Shown here: positions 18,005-28,222 of the stretch, one piece after another
How the letters are laid out: every line of letters starts with the position of its first letter
How positions within the stretch are numbered: the stretch's first letter is position 1
DNA from: Streptomyces murinus
Lineage (GTDB): Bacteria > Actinomycetota > Actinomycetes > Streptomycetales > Streptomycetaceae
DNA: 39,354 nucleotides
Assembly (NCBI RefSeq): GCF_002154555.1
Contig: NZ_MUNF01000138.1
Coordinates: 1-39,354, forward strand
Reading direction: 5' to 3'
Translations under genes and position numbers: made by a program
Notes under the pieces: generated by a model
Told to the model about the DNA's origin: nothing
The model's input: only the letters and a program-made list of their open reading frames with translations
Database searches by the model: none

Positions 18005-18934
18005 TCAGACGGTGCTGTCCTCGGTGGCCCGGAAGTAGTGGCCCTCCTCCAGGTCGGCGAGGAGGCTCGGCCCGGTCGGGTCCCAGTCGAGCAGGGCGCG
18101 GGTGGCGGCGTTCGACGCGGGGGCGTCGAGGCCGACGAAGCCGCTCATCCAGCCGAAGTGCCCGGCCAGATCCTCGGCACCCACCGACACCGTCGGCAGC
18201 TTCAGCTGACGCCCGATCACCTCGGCGATCTCACGCAGCGGCACACCCTCCTCGGCGGCCCCGTGCAGCACCGTGCCGGCCGGGGCCTTCTCGACCGCGA
18301 GCCGGAACAGCCGGGCCGCGTCCAGCCGGTGGACGGCCGGCCAGCGGTTGGCGCCGTCACCGGGGTAGCCGGAGACGCCCTTCTCCCGCGCGGTGCCGAT
18401 CAGGGAGGTCATGAAGCCGTTGTCCCCGTCGCCATGGCAGGTGGGCGAGAGCCGCACCACGGACGACCGCACCCCGCGCTCCGCGCACGCGAGGACGGCC
18501 TGCGCGGTGATGGCACGGATCAGGACCGGCGAGTCGCCCTCGATCACCGGCATGTCCTGCTCCGTCGCCACCCGCCCCGGCTTGAGCCCGGCCAATCCGG
18601 AGGCGAGCACGAACGGGCGGTCGCTGCCGACGAGCGTCTCGGTGAGCGCGTCGACGGCCCTGCGGTCGGCCTCCGCGGCGCTCTGGAAGCCGCCGGAGAA
18701 GGCCACGTCGTGCTTGAAAGCGAGGTGGATCACGCCGTCCGAGTCGGCGGCCGCGGCACGCAGGACGTCCAGGTCGTCCAGGCTGCCCCGGACGACCTCG
18801 GCGCCGGCCGCGGTCAGCGTCTCGGCGGAGGCGTCGGAGCGGGCCAGGCCGACGACCTGATGACCCGCCCCGATGAGCTCCGGAACGACGGCCGAACCGA
18901 TCCAGCCGGACGCCCCGGTCACGAAAACACGCAT
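18005..18934 (-). CDS. NAD(P)-dependent atypical SDR (epimerase-like)
   Basis: A 309-aa atypical short-chain dehydrogenase with the N-terminal nucleotide-binding motif TGASGWIG (residues 6-13) and strand end GLARSD. A typical extended SDR has a YxxxK pair; here the middle of the protein has no clear YxxxK, which fits the NmrA-like or WcaG-like atypical groups. The start is ATG at 18934 with GGGGA upstream. It is divergent from a TetR gene, with two palindromes between them, so it is probably the target of that repressor. The substrate is unknown. Confidence 0.88.
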   Translation of the reverse strand: MRVFVTGASGWIGSAVVPELIGAGHQVVGLARSDASAETLTAAGAEVVRGSLDDLDVLRAAAADSDGVIHLAFKHDVAFSGGFQSAAEADRRAVDALTETLVGSDRPFVLASGLAGLKPGRVATEQDMPVIEGDSPVLIRAITAQAVLACAERGVRSSVVRLSPTCHGDGDNGFMTSLIGTAREKGVSGYPGDGANRWPAVHRLDAARLFRLAVEKAPAGTVLHGAAEEGVPLREIAEVIGRQLKLPTVSVGAEDLAGHFGWMSGFVGLDAPASNAATRALLDWDPTGPSLLADLEEGHYFRATEDSTV

Positions 18935-18955
18935 GAGAGATCCCCAGACACTTTG

Positions 18956-19003
18956 ATGTCAGTTACTGACATCGACGCTAGCACTGATGTCAGTCGCTGT
19001 CAT
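18956..19003. promoter_or_regulatory. Double TetR operator between the SDR and TetR genes
   Basis: ATGTCAGTTACTGACAT (18956-18972) is a perfect odd palindrome; ATGTCAGTCGCTGTCAT (18987-19003) is an imperfect copy. Their centres are 31 bp apart, about three helical turns. The second lies just upstream of the probable -10 of the TetR gene (TAGGAT, 19008-19013), which ends 7 nt before its ATG. Confidence 0.8.
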
Positions 19004-19020
19004 CGCGTAGGATGCGGGCC

Positions 19021-19608
19021 ATGGGCAGATGGGAGCCGAACACACGCGAGCGCCTCGCCAAGGCGGCGTTGGACCTGTACGGCGAACGCGGGTTCGAGCA
19101 GACCACCGTGGCGGAGATCGCCAAGAGCGCGGGACTCACCGAGCGCACGTTCTTCCGGCACTACGCCGACAAGCGCGAGGTGCTGTTCTCCGGCGCCATC
19201 GAACTGGAACAGCTGTTCACGCGGGCGGTCGCCGGTGCCCCACCGTCCGCCGCGCCGATCGACGCGATGGCGGCGGGCCTGGACGCGATCTGCGCGGTGT
19301 TCGAGGAGCGGCGCGACTTCGCCCGTAAACGCCAGGCCGTGATCTCGGCGACCGCGGAACTCCGTGAACGTGAACTGATCAAACTCGCCTCCCTGGCCGC
19401 CGCCCTCACCGACACCCTTCGTGGCCGCGGCGTCCCGCCCTCGGTCGCCAGCCTCACCGCCGAGACCGGCGTCGCCGTCTTCAAGGTGGCCTTCGAGCGC
19501 TGGATCGTCGCCGACGAGACCCGTCCGCTGGACCGGCTGGCGCGGGAATCGCTGGACGAGCTCAGGGCCGTGGCCCTGGGCGGGAACGCTCCGATGAGTG
19601 AGGTGTGA
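19021..19608 (+). CDS. TetR-family repressor, divergent from the SDR
   Basis: A 195-aa TetR protein with the HTH TTVAEIAKSAGLTERTFFRHY at about residues 29-49, followed by a TetR_C-like helical domain. ATG at 19021 is chosen because it is 7 nt from a TAGGAT -10 box, consistent with a leaderless mRNA; the codon three residues upstream is less likely. It forms a classic divergon with the SDR gene, whose palindromic operators lie between them. The inducer is probably the SDR substrate. Confidence 0.92.
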   Translation: MGRWEPNTRERLAKAALDLYGERGFEQTTVAEIAKSAGLTERTFFRHYADKREVLFSGAIELEQLFTRAVAGAPPSAAPIDAMAAGLDAICAVFEERRDFARKRQAVISATAELRERELIKLASLAAALTDTLRGRGVPPSVASLTAETGVAVFKVAFERWIVADETRPLDRLARESLDELRAVALGGNAPMSEV

Positions 19609-19711
19609 CGGGTGGGGTAGACGCCTCCACCGGACGGTCGAGCCGTAAAGTCGGGCAATCCGCTACATGGTGCCCAGGGCTCGTCACCGGCCGTAGTGGA
19701 AGGAGACGAAC

Positions 19712-20023
19712 ATGATCAAGCTGGCACGGCACGCGGGTACGGTCGGAGCTTCGGCGGCACTGGTCGGTGGGGCCCTGCTCGCCACCGCCGGGACCGCGGC
19801 GGCGGCCCCGCAGAGCACCGCGCACCTCCCCGCCCGCACCACCGCGAGCCAGACCGGCAGCCCCAGCTGCTCCGCTCACCGTGGCGGGCACCGGCTCGAC
19901 CCCTGGATCGAGGGGCAGCTGGCGCGGTTCGACCCCGCGGCCAAGCGCCGGCTGGCCGTGTTCGACCCCTGGGTGAAGGACCAGCTGGCCCAGTACGTGC
20001 CCGCCTTCTGCGGTCAGGGCTGA
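19712..20023 (+). CDS. Small secreted protein with an internal repeat
   Basis: A 103-aa protein with a signal peptide (about residues 1-32, ending GTAAAA). The mature part is short and basic and carries a repeated helix, LDPWIEGQLARF (62-73) and FDPWVKDQLAQY (84-95). One cysteine before the repeats (C53) and one after (C100) could form a disulfide closing the unit. AAGGAG lies 8 nt before the ATG, so it is translated. I do not recognise the family. It is probably an extracellular or cell-wall protein. Confidence 0.78.
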   Translation: MIKLARHAGTVGASAALVGGALLATAGTAAAAPQSTAHLPARTTASQTGSPSCSAHRGGHRLDPWIEGQLARFDPAAKRRLAVFDPWVKDQLAQYVPAFCGQG

Positions 20024-20059
20024 CGCAAGCCCCCTGCCCGTCCGCCCCATCGGCGCCCT

Positions 20060-20526
20060 CAGCTCACGAACTCCCTGGCCGGATATATCGGTGACGGCCT
20101 CTCCGGCAGCCGTCCGTCGCGGCCGCGCAACCAGTGGTCGAATTACGCCGCACATACGCCGCGGTCGTGCGGATCGCCGTGGCCGGAGCGATCGTGCCGA
20201 GGGCGCCGGTCAGGACGGACGCCGGTAGCCCCAACTGCGGGAGCAGGGCCTCCGCGTCGGTGAACGAGGCCTGTTCCGAGCCGCGCAAGGCGAGTTGACG
20301 CGTCCAGCCCGGGATGCGGGCCCGGTACGCCCGCCGACCGGTCCGGTCTCGTCGGCGAGGGCGGCGCCGAGCGGTGCGTGGGTGGCGCGGCGAAGGCGGG
20401 GCCGGTGGGTGCGGCGGCACCGGCCCGCAGGGCCGCCGCGAGAGTGCAGAGTGCGGCGACCGCGCAGGCGAGAAGCGCCCCTGGCCCCGTGATTCCGCGG
20501 CGGATGCGCGGGTGTTCATCAGTCAT
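20060..20526 (-). pseudogene. Remnant of a secreted alpha/beta hydrolase (PAF-acetylhydrolase-like)
   Basis: From ATG 20526 the frame begins MTDEHPRIRRGITG, then a signal-like hydrophobic helix and a proline-rich stretch. A different frame then reads IPGWTRQLALRGSEQASFTDAEALLPQLG and ends near AYVRR. A third shift gives FDHWLRGRDGRLPE up to a stop at 20060. Together these pieces look like the two ends of one secreted hydrolase, with at least two frameshifts and most of the catalytic domain lost. Intact relatives are about 400 aa; only about 150 codons remain. No single frame makes a sensible protein, so it is not listed as a gene. GTGACGG-G-CCGTCAC lies at 20536-20550, just upstream. Confidence 0.7.
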
Positions 20527-20692
20527 GTCCCAAGGGTGACGGGCCGTCACTATTCGCACATCAGGGACGAACCCCGGTCTTTTCGCTCGGGGTATCCGTA
20601 GGGGATGGACGCCAGACTCCCTTGGCTCCCCGGGCTTCCGGGGTCCGGCGCCCCGGACTTCCTGTCACCCCGGGCCTCCGGCCTCCCCGGTG

Positions 20693-21724
20693 TCACCCCC
20701 GCACGGCCCCCGGCCCCGCCGGCGGAGCCCCGGTGGTGGCGGCGTCGTACAGCGCGCGGGTCGCGGAGCCGAAGTACGCGCTGTACGAGACCTGCGCGGT
20801 GTTGCCGCCCGTGTGGTAGCCGCCGATCACGCCGATGACCGCCCATCCGTCACGCCGGGGCACGAGCATGGGGCCGCCGCTCGTGCCGCCGACGAAGGCA
20901 TCACAGGCGATACGCGGGAACGTCCCCGGGTCGGCCGGATCGTCGCTCGGCCACCTCGTGGTCCGGCTCCAGCACTCCAGCGGTTTCGCCGCGCCCGCCG
21001 GGTAGCCGATCATCCGTACCGGCGCGTGGTCGTACCCCGTCCCGGTGAGTAGCCGGACCCCGCCGACCGCGTCCTGCAAGGATGTGCCGTCCTGGTTGGG
21101 TTCCGTCACCGCGAAGCCGAAATCGTAGGCGGCGCCCGCGTGTTCGCCCAGGTCGTAGTACTGCTGCGGCACGTAGACGCCGTTGGCTCCGACCGGGAAG
21201 ACCCCGTAGGGCTTGACCCCGTCGTGGTACTGGGGGACGAAGGCCAGCCGGCGTTGCGGGGCGGTGCCGGAGTAGCCCTTCAGGCAGTGGCCCGCGCTGA
21301 GAACCAGGTAGCGTCCGGGGCCCCGGACGACGGAGCCGCTACAGGTACGGCCGGTGCCCTGGGCGTCGGTCCAGAAGAAGGTGCCGGCCTGCGGGATGCC
21401 GTCGAAGCTCCGGCTGGGCGGAATGTACTCGCCCGGCCGGGGACCGTCCACCGCGGGGGAGAGGGCCGGGCCCGTCTCGGAGCCCTTCGCCGCGTCGGCG
21501 GGCAGGGCGGCCGTCATCCGGGCCGCCGTCCAGTAGGCGTCGAGCCGGGCGGCGACCGGATTCGGTCCGGTCGGCACACCCGCCGCCGCATCCACCGTAT
21601 CCGTCGCATCCGTTGAAGTCGGTGAAGTCGGCGAAGCCGAGGCCGCTGCGGCCGGGCCGCCCGACAGCAGCACGGCGATCGCGCAGACGGCGAGGTGACG
21701 TAAGCCCGGGAGCCTATGCACCAT
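20693..21724 (-). CDS. Secreted trypsin-like serine protease
   Basis: A 343-aa protein with a signal peptide (about 1-30), a low-complexity Ser/Thr/Pro linker and a trypsin-fold domain. The triad is H146 (SAGHC), D201 (YDFGF) and S282 (GGTSGGPM). C128/C147 and C251/C274 are positioned for disulfides. The domain resembles glutamyl-endopeptidase-type and S1-family extracellular proteases. The start is ATG at 21724 because GAAGGGA lies at good spacing. The region between signal and protease domain may be a propeptide. The targets are unknown. Confidence 0.9.
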   Translation of the reverse strand: MVHRLPGLRHLAVCAIAVLLSGGPAAAASASPTSPTSTDATDTVDAAAGVPTGPNPVAARLDAYWTAARMTAALPADAAKGSETGPALSPAVDGPRPGEYIPPSRSFDGIPQAGTFFWTDAQGTGRTCSGSVVRGPGRYLVLSAGHCLKGYSGTAPQRRLAFVPQYHDGVKPYGVFPVGANGVYVPQQYYDLGEHAGAAYDFGFAVTEPNQDGTSLQDAVGGVRLLTGTGYDHAPVRMIGYPAGAAKPLECWSRTTRWPSDDPADPGTFPRIACDAFVGGTSGGPMLVPRRDGWAVIGVIGGYHTGGNTAQVSYSAYFGSATRALYDAATTGAPPAGPGAVRG

Positions 21725-22076
21725 CAGTTCCCTTCGGAGCAGGGGTACATGACGGCTCACCCTAGGCCCGGGGCCGACGCGGCGGAAGAACGCACCACGG
21801 TGCCGCGCGACCCGCCAAGTCGCGTAGGGCGCTTACGGCGACGGTCCCCCACCCCGCTCCGCCCCGCCCGGTCGACGAAGTGGGGCGGCGTCAGCGGCGA
21901 AACCATACGAGACGCAAATGCTATGAAGTGCGGTAAATGGGTACATTCTGTACAGGTGTATCTACGTGGCACGTACGTGTCACAGCCCGCCTCGGGGGCA
22001 CTGACCAGCATGTTTGCGGGCTCGGCGAGCAAGGGCCTCCGGCCCTGCTGACCATTGGTCGAAGGGATGCCCGGAT
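21725..22076. other. 352-bp intergenic region with two palindromes
   Basis: The region between the divergent protease and transporter genes holds no credible gene. The last 140 bp before the transporter are relatively AT-rich (21895-21960), suggesting a promoter. GTACATTCTGTAC (21941-21953) is a perfect palindrome, and GTGGCACGTACGTGTCAC (21966-21983) is palindromic apart from one mismatched pair. Both are candidate operators for the transporter. Confidence 0.55.
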
Positions 22077-22781
22077 ATGAACGAGGACACGAGGAGCCTG
22101 CACCCGGAGCAGCCGCCGCCCGGGGCGGTCCCGCCCACGGGCGCCGCGTCCGAGGCGGCTCCGCGCGCGACGGCCTGGGCCGATCCCGCCCCCCTGGGCC
22201 TGGCCGGCTTCGCCCTGACGACTCTGCTGCTGTCGATCGTCAACACCAATCTCCTGAAGGAGACCGCCGGAATCCTGCCCGTCCTGGGTCTCGCCCTGTT
22301 CTACGGCGGCCTCGCGCAGTTCGCCGCGGGACTCATGGAGTTCCGCCGGGGCAACACGTTCGGGGCGACCGCGTTCGTCTCCTTCGCCGCGTTCTGGCTG
22401 TCCTACTGGTGGATCGCGCCGCGCGTGGCGCTCGCCGGGGACGCGCACAACGCGCTGGGCCTGTTCCTGCTCGGCTGGGCGATCTTCACCGCCTATATGA
22501 CCATCGGCGCCCTGCGGGTCAGCCTTCCGGTGCTCGCCGTGTTCGTGCTGCTGACCCTGACCTTCCTCTTCCTGGCCATCGGCTCGTTCCAGGGCGGCGC
22601 CGGGCACGTCATGACCGAGGTGGGCGGCTGGTTCGGCATCCTCACGGGACTCGCCGCCTGGTACGCGTCGGCGGCCGGTGTCATCAACGCGGCGCACGGG
22701 CGCACCGTGGTGCCGCTCGGCACCCTTCCGGGCCGGACCGAGCCGGGCGAACGGGTCCGCCACGAAGAGCGATCCGTCTGA
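22077..22781 (+). CDS. GPR1/FUN34/YaaH-family acetate/succinate transporter
   Basis: A 234-aa protein with six predicted membrane helices and the family start motif, here DPAPLGL (residues 37-43). The first position is D where the classic signature has N. After it come FALTTLLLSIVN and further helices. In bacteria the family (SatP) imports acetate and succinate. The ATG at 22077 is preceded by GAAGGGA. The final codons and the stop lie inside a 19-bp tandem repeat (22767-22842). Confidence 0.9.
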   Translation: MNEDTRSLHPEQPPPGAVPPTGAASEAAPRATAWADPAPLGLAGFALTTLLLSIVNTNLLKETAGILPVLGLALFYGGLAQFAAGLMEFRRGNTFGATAFVSFAAFWLSYWWIAPRVALAGDAHNALGLFLLGWAIFTAYMTIGALRVSLPVLAVFVLLTLTFLFLAIGSFQGGAGHVMTEVGGWFGILTGLAAWYASAAGVINAAHGRTVVPLGTLPGRTEPGERVRHEERSV

Positions 22782-22842
22782 CGAGGAGCGATTCGTCTGA
22801 CGGGGGGCGATTCGTCTGACGAGGGGCGATCCCTCTGACGAG
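22767..22842. repeat. Tandem 19-bp repeat, four copies, spanning the transporter stop codon
   Basis: Units of GAGCGATtCGTCTGACGAG type start at 22767, 22786, 22805 and 22824 with a few substitutions. The first unit contains the transporter stop codon at 22779. Each copy holds GACGA and TCGTC, which can pair, so the transcript could form a series of weak hairpins; a terminator role is possible. The remaining gap to 23003 holds no gene that I can support. Confidence 0.85.
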
Positions 22843-23002
22843 GGTGGTGCGACCGTCGTACCGGTCGGCGGCGGCACTGTCGTAGCGGTCATGGCGTCGC
22901 AGGCGCCGCGCCCGCTGTAGCGTCCCGCCGCCACCCACGCCCGCGCACCCGGCACCCGCACCCGCGCGCCGTCGTGCCCTCGCGCCCGCGACAATGTCCG
23001 CC

Positions 23003-23740
23003 ATGAGCGAGGACATGGACGACGCCGACGGCCGCCTGGCCAGGATCGAACGGCTGTTGCAGAGCGGCGAGCGTGGGCTTCAGCCGGCGTGGCGCCGGGC
23101 GACCCGGGGTGAGACGCGATGGGCCGTGACCACCGTCATGCTGGCGGCGGTCGCCCTGCAACTGGTCCTGCCGCACCGGCTCGTGCTGCTGCGTCCGGTC
23201 TGGATCCTGCCGGTGCTGGAACTGGTCCTGCTGGGCGCCCTGGTGGCGAGCAACCCCCGGCGGGTGGAGCCCAGCACGGTGTGGTGGCGATGGCTGGGGC
23301 TGCTCCTGATCGGCGTCATCAGCCTGGCCAACGGCTGGTCGGCGGGCCAGCTCGTATGGGACCTGGTGCATGGCATCGGCGGCCAGGACGCGGTGCCGCT
23401 GCTGCGGGCCGGCGCCGTCATCTGGTTCACCAATGTCATCGTCTTCGCGCTCTGGTACTGGGAGTCGGACCGCGGCGGCCCGATGGCGCGGGTGCGCGGG
23501 CAGCAGCAGTACGCCGACTTCCTGTTCGTCCAGATGCAGAGCCCCGACATGGCGCCCCCGGACTGGGAGCCGGAGTTCCTCGACTACCTGTACCTCTCGT
23601 TCACCAACGCCACCGCGTTCAGCCCGACCGATGTGATGCCCCTGTCCAGGTGGGCCAAGATGCTGATGATGCTCCAGTCGTCGGTTTCGCTGGTGACCGT
23701 CGGGCTCGTGGTGGCCCGCGCCGTCAACGTCCTCAGGTAG
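23003..23740 (+). CDS. Integral membrane protein of unknown function
   Basis: From ATG 23003 the product is 245 aa: a hydrophilic N-terminus (residues 1-35, LARIERLLQSGERGLQP), about four hydrophobic segments, then a loop LYLSFTNATAFSPTDVMPLSRW and a last helix. That loop lies where DUF1345 and two-helix ion channels have a pore-like TxxTVGYGD segment; the match is only partial, so I give no function. GACAAT (22990-22995) ends 7 nt before the ATG, consistent with a leaderless mRNA; ATG 22994 is an alternative. Its end overlaps the convergent GNAT gene by 8 bp. Confidence 0.78.
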   Translation: MSEDMDDADGRLARIERLLQSGERGLQPAWRRATRGETRWAVTTVMLAAVALQLVLPHRLVLLRPVWILPVLELVLLGALVASNPRRVEPSTVWWRWLGLLLIGVISLANGWSAGQLVWDLVHGIGGQDAVPLLRAGAVIWFTNVIVFALWYWESDRGGPMARVRGQQQYADFLFVQMQSPDMAPPDWEPEFLDYLYLSFTNATAFSPTDVMPLSRWAKMLMMLQSSVSLVTVGLVVARAVNVLR

Positions 23741-24326
23741 GCCGTCGGCATTCTCGGGCGGCGGGTGGGCGGACAGGACGGCCGGCCCCGGCGGGCTCCG
23801 GGTCGGTGGCCAGCCGGGCGTGCGTCTCGACGTCGTGACGCACCCCGTCGTACTCCAGCTTCTGCCGTTGCAGGCCCTCCACCGCGAACCCGGCCGCCAT
23901 GGCGACCCGGCAGGACGCCGGGTTGTTGACCCGGTGCCCGAGTTCTAGGCGGAAGAGTCCGGCGTCGGCGAAGGCCCAGCGGGCCAGGGACCGGCAGGCG
24001 CCGGAGGCCACACCGCCGCCCCGGGCGGCCCGGGTGGTCCAGTAGGACACCCAGCCCGTCGAGTGCCGCCGGTCGATCGCGCTCACGGCCACCTGGCCGA
24101 GGACCGTGTCCTGCCCGTCCACGACGGCGAACGCGAAGGCCGTTCCCGCCCGCCACCGCTTGTGCTGCCCGGCGAGCCAGCGTTCCGCGTCCCCGGGCGA
24201 GGCCACCGGCTCCCTGGCCTGCTCGCGCATCAGGGGGTCCGCGAACGCCGTCTGGACCGCCCGCGCGTCCCCCTCCGACCAGCGCCGCAGCCACAGTCCC
24301 GGCGATGCCTCCAGATGATCACGCAT
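23733..24326 (-). CDS. GNAT-family N-acetyltransferase (RimJ-like)
   Basis: A 197-aa acetyltransferase. The family fold is seen in LWLRRWSEGDARAVQTAF at the start, GWVSYWTTRAARGGGVASGA (the acetyl-CoA pyrophosphate loop) in the middle, and ELGHRVNNPASCRVAMAAGF, typical of RimJ/RimL relatives that acetylate protein N-termini, amino acids or small amines. ATG at 24326 is chosen because CGGGAGA lies at useful spacing; the ATG at 24344 has no such signal. The substrate is unknown. Confidence 0.87.
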   Translation of the reverse strand: MRDHLEASPGLWLRRWSEGDARAVQTAFADPLMREQAREPVASPGDAERWLAGQHKRWRAGTAFAFAVVDGQDTVLGQVAVSAIDRRHSTGWVSYWTTRAARGGGVASGACRSLARWAFADAGLFRLELGHRVNNPASCRVAMAAGFAVEGLQRQKLEYDGVRHDVETHARLATDPEPAGAGRPVRPPAARECRRPT

Positions 24327-24633
24327 CGCCGTAGTCTCCCGCATCGACGGCGCGACCGGGTGGTGGCGAAGGCGCGGAGCGAGCGCATCGACGTCACGGA
24401 GATCCCTCTCACCCGATCGGTGGACGGTTCGACGCGCGCTGTCCGGGGAGAGTGGGGTGGGGCGCATGATCCGTGCGTGCCTCCGCGCGGCCGCCGGACC
24501 GACGGCGCCCGGCATGCGGAGCAAAGCTGCGCAGCTGTGAACGCGGAGGTGAACGCCGTACATCGGCGGAAGAGCAGAATTGCATCGTTCGTTTTCTTGA
24601 ATCCTTCGTGTTTGTGAGAGTAGGTTCGGCCTC
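24327..24633. other. 307-bp gap upstream of furA
   Basis: There is no gene in this stretch. It holds the furA promoter at its right end (24597-24626) and, at 24405-24422, a TCACCCGATCGGTGGA segment that shares its CCGATCGG core with the palindrome in the hbpS-senS intergenic region. The region from 24541 to 24600 is more AT-rich than its surroundings. Confidence 0.5.
24597..24626 (+). promoter_or_regulatory. Leaderless promoter of furA
   Basis: TTGAAT (24597-24602), an 18-bp spacer and TAGGTT (24621-24626), with 7 nt between the -10 and the furA ATG. The absence of an SD sequence supports leaderless translation. Mycobacterial furA is also leaderless, with FurA binding the AT-rich promoter; the same autoregulation is likely here. 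Confidence 0.7.
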
Positions 24634-25071
24634 ATGACCGCCTCCCCGACTCCGACCACCGCCGAGGAGCTCCGCGGTGCCGGCCTGCGCGTGACGGCGG
24701 CTCGCGTCGCGCTGCTGGAGACGGTCCGGGACGGCGACCACCTCGGTGTCGAGGCGATCGCCTCCGGGGTCCGTGACCGCGTAGGCCATATATCCCTGCA
24801 AGCCGTCTACGAGGCTCTGCACGCGCTCACCGCGGCGGGTCTCGTGCGCCGCATCGAGCCGGCCGGTCATCCGGCCCGGTTCGAGGGGCGCGTCGGCGAC
24901 AACCACCACCACATCGTGTGCCGGTCGTGCGGGGCCGTCGTCGACGTCGACTGCGCCGTCGGCGAAGCGCCCTGTCTGACCGCCGCCGACGACCGGGGCT
25001 TCGCCATCGACGAAGCCGAGGTCGTCTACTGGGGCGTGTGCCCCGACTGTTCCACCGGCCGCAGTTCCTGA
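24634..25071 (+). CDS. furA: Fur-family redox regulator FurA (FurS/CatR)
   Basis: A 145-aa Fur-family repressor. The winged-helix domain occupies about residues 10-75, and the C-terminal half has H91-H-H93 and two CxxC pairs (C96/C99 and C136/C139) for zinc or thiol redox sensing. In S. reticuli FurS and S. coelicolor CatR the protein represses its own promoter and the linked catalase-peroxidase gene until its thiols are oxidised. Here katG starts 33 bp downstream with its own SD, so the two are one operon. The ATG at 24634 is leaderless. Confidence 0.95.
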   Translation: MTASPTPTTAEELRGAGLRVTAARVALLETVRDGDHLGVEAIASGVRDRVGHISLQAVYEALHALTAAGLVRRIEPAGHPARFEGRVGDNHHHIVCRSCGAVVDVDCAVGEAPCLTAADDRGFAIDEAEVVYWGVCPDCSTGRSS

Positions 25072-25089
25072 GCACCTGGTTCCGCTTAG

Positions 25090-27330
<2,241 letters not shown>

Positions 27331-27339
27331 TCCACGACA

Positions 27340-27379
27340 CGATGTCCGGGCCGCCCCTTGGTGGGCGTCCCGGACATCG
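27340..27379. terminator. Stem-loop terminator between katG and hbpS
   Basis: CGATGTCCGGG (27340-27350) pairs with CCCGGACATCG (27369-27379), with further GCCCC/GGGC pairing inside. It lies 10 bp after the katG stop and 57 bp after the end of the convergent hbpS, so it can serve both directions. There is no T-run. Confidence 0.85.
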
Positions 27380-27436
27380 TCGTCTCATCAGTGCGCCGGG
27401 AAGGAGAGGTGACGACGCTCCGGCGCGCCTGAGCCG

Positions 27437-28003
27437 TCAGCGGTCCAGCGCCGCCGCGCCCGCCCGGGCGTACTTCTCGTCCAGGTCGCCGGAGGGAGCG
27501 CCCGCGACGCCGATGCCCGCGACCGGGGCGCCCTTGGCGGTCACCGGGGTACCGCCCGCGAGGAACAGCGTCCCCGGGATGTCCTTCAGGGTCGGTGCCT
27601 GCGCCAGCCGCCCGGTCAGCTCCGAGGTGGGGGCGTTCCAGGACACCGCCGTGAACGCCTTGCGCTCGGCGGACTCGTAGGACTGCGGGCCCGCGCCGTC
27701 CCCGCGCAGCGTGACCAGCGTGTCGCCGTTCCGGTCGACCACCGCCACGGACACCTGCCGGCCGTCCTTGACCGCGGCGTCCAGCGCGGCGCGCGCTGCC
27801 TTCTCCGCGGCCCGCACGGTGAGGTGGGTGCTCCGGGTGAGATCGCCGGGGCGGGCCACGGCGGGCGCGGCGGCCGGGGCGGCGCCGCTCGAATCGGCGG
27901 CATGGGCGGCGACGGTGCCGACGACACCCGCCCCCACGACGGCCAGGGCGGCACCGCCGACGAGGACACGGGTACGGCGGGACGGCTTCCTACGGCTGGA
28001 CAT
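27437..28003 (-). CDS. hbpS: Extracellular haem-binding protein HbpS (GlcG/HbpS family)
   Basis: A 188-aa protein with a signal peptide (about 1-38, with Arg near the start) and a GlcG/HbpS domain (about 55-188): LDAAVKDGRQVSVAVVDRNGD, then LFLAGGTPVTAKGAPVAGIGVAG. In S. reticuli, HbpS forms octamers outside the cell, binds haem and iron, and controls the sensor kinase SenS. It is divergent from senS, with a 22-bp palindrome between them. The ATG at 28003 has GGAAGG upstream. Signal-peptide type (Sec or Tat) is uncertain. Confidence 0.92.
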   Translation of the reverse strand: MSSRRKPSRRTRVLVGGAALAVVGAGVVGTVAAHAADSSGAAPAAAPAVARPGDLTRSTHLTVRAAEKAARAALDAAVKDGRQVSVAVVDRNGDTLVTLRGDGAGPQSYESAERKAFTAVSWNAPTSELTGRLAQAPTLKDIPGTLFLAGGTPVTAKGAPVAGIGVAGAPSGDLDEKYARAGAAALDR

Positions 28004-28128
28004 GAGGGGCAACCTTCCGGTGGCGGTGAGGCCGCGGCCGAGGTGCGGCCGGGCCGAGGCGGAATCGCTTCGGTACCGATCCTCGGCCTGTCTTCCGCCG
28101 TCTCCCGTCGATGGACCGGTGGTCCCCC

Positions 28129-28150
28129 GGGTCATCCGATCGGATGACCC
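28129..28150. promoter_or_regulatory. Perfect 22-bp palindrome between hbpS and senS, candidate SenR site
   Basis: The half-site GGGTCATCCGA is followed directly by its exact complement. It is 126 bp from the hbpS start and 73 bp from the senS start. The central CCGATCGG is seen again upstream of furA. SenR is the obvious binder because it lies in this divergon, but this is inference. Confidence 0.65.
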
Positions 28151-28222
28151 TGCGTGCTCGGGGCGGGGGCACAATGAACCTTGTTTGCCCAGTTCAGCGC
28201 GGTGACACGGGAGGTGGTGGCG

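Noticed and set aside
18005..18934. Classical SDR with YxxxK catalytic site
   Set aside because: No such motif is seen in the middle of the protein, so I call it atypical.
20143..20526. An intact small secreted protein on the minus strand
   Set aside because: After the signal-like part the frame is basic and random, while hydrolase-like sequence continues in the other frames. A pseudogene explains it better.
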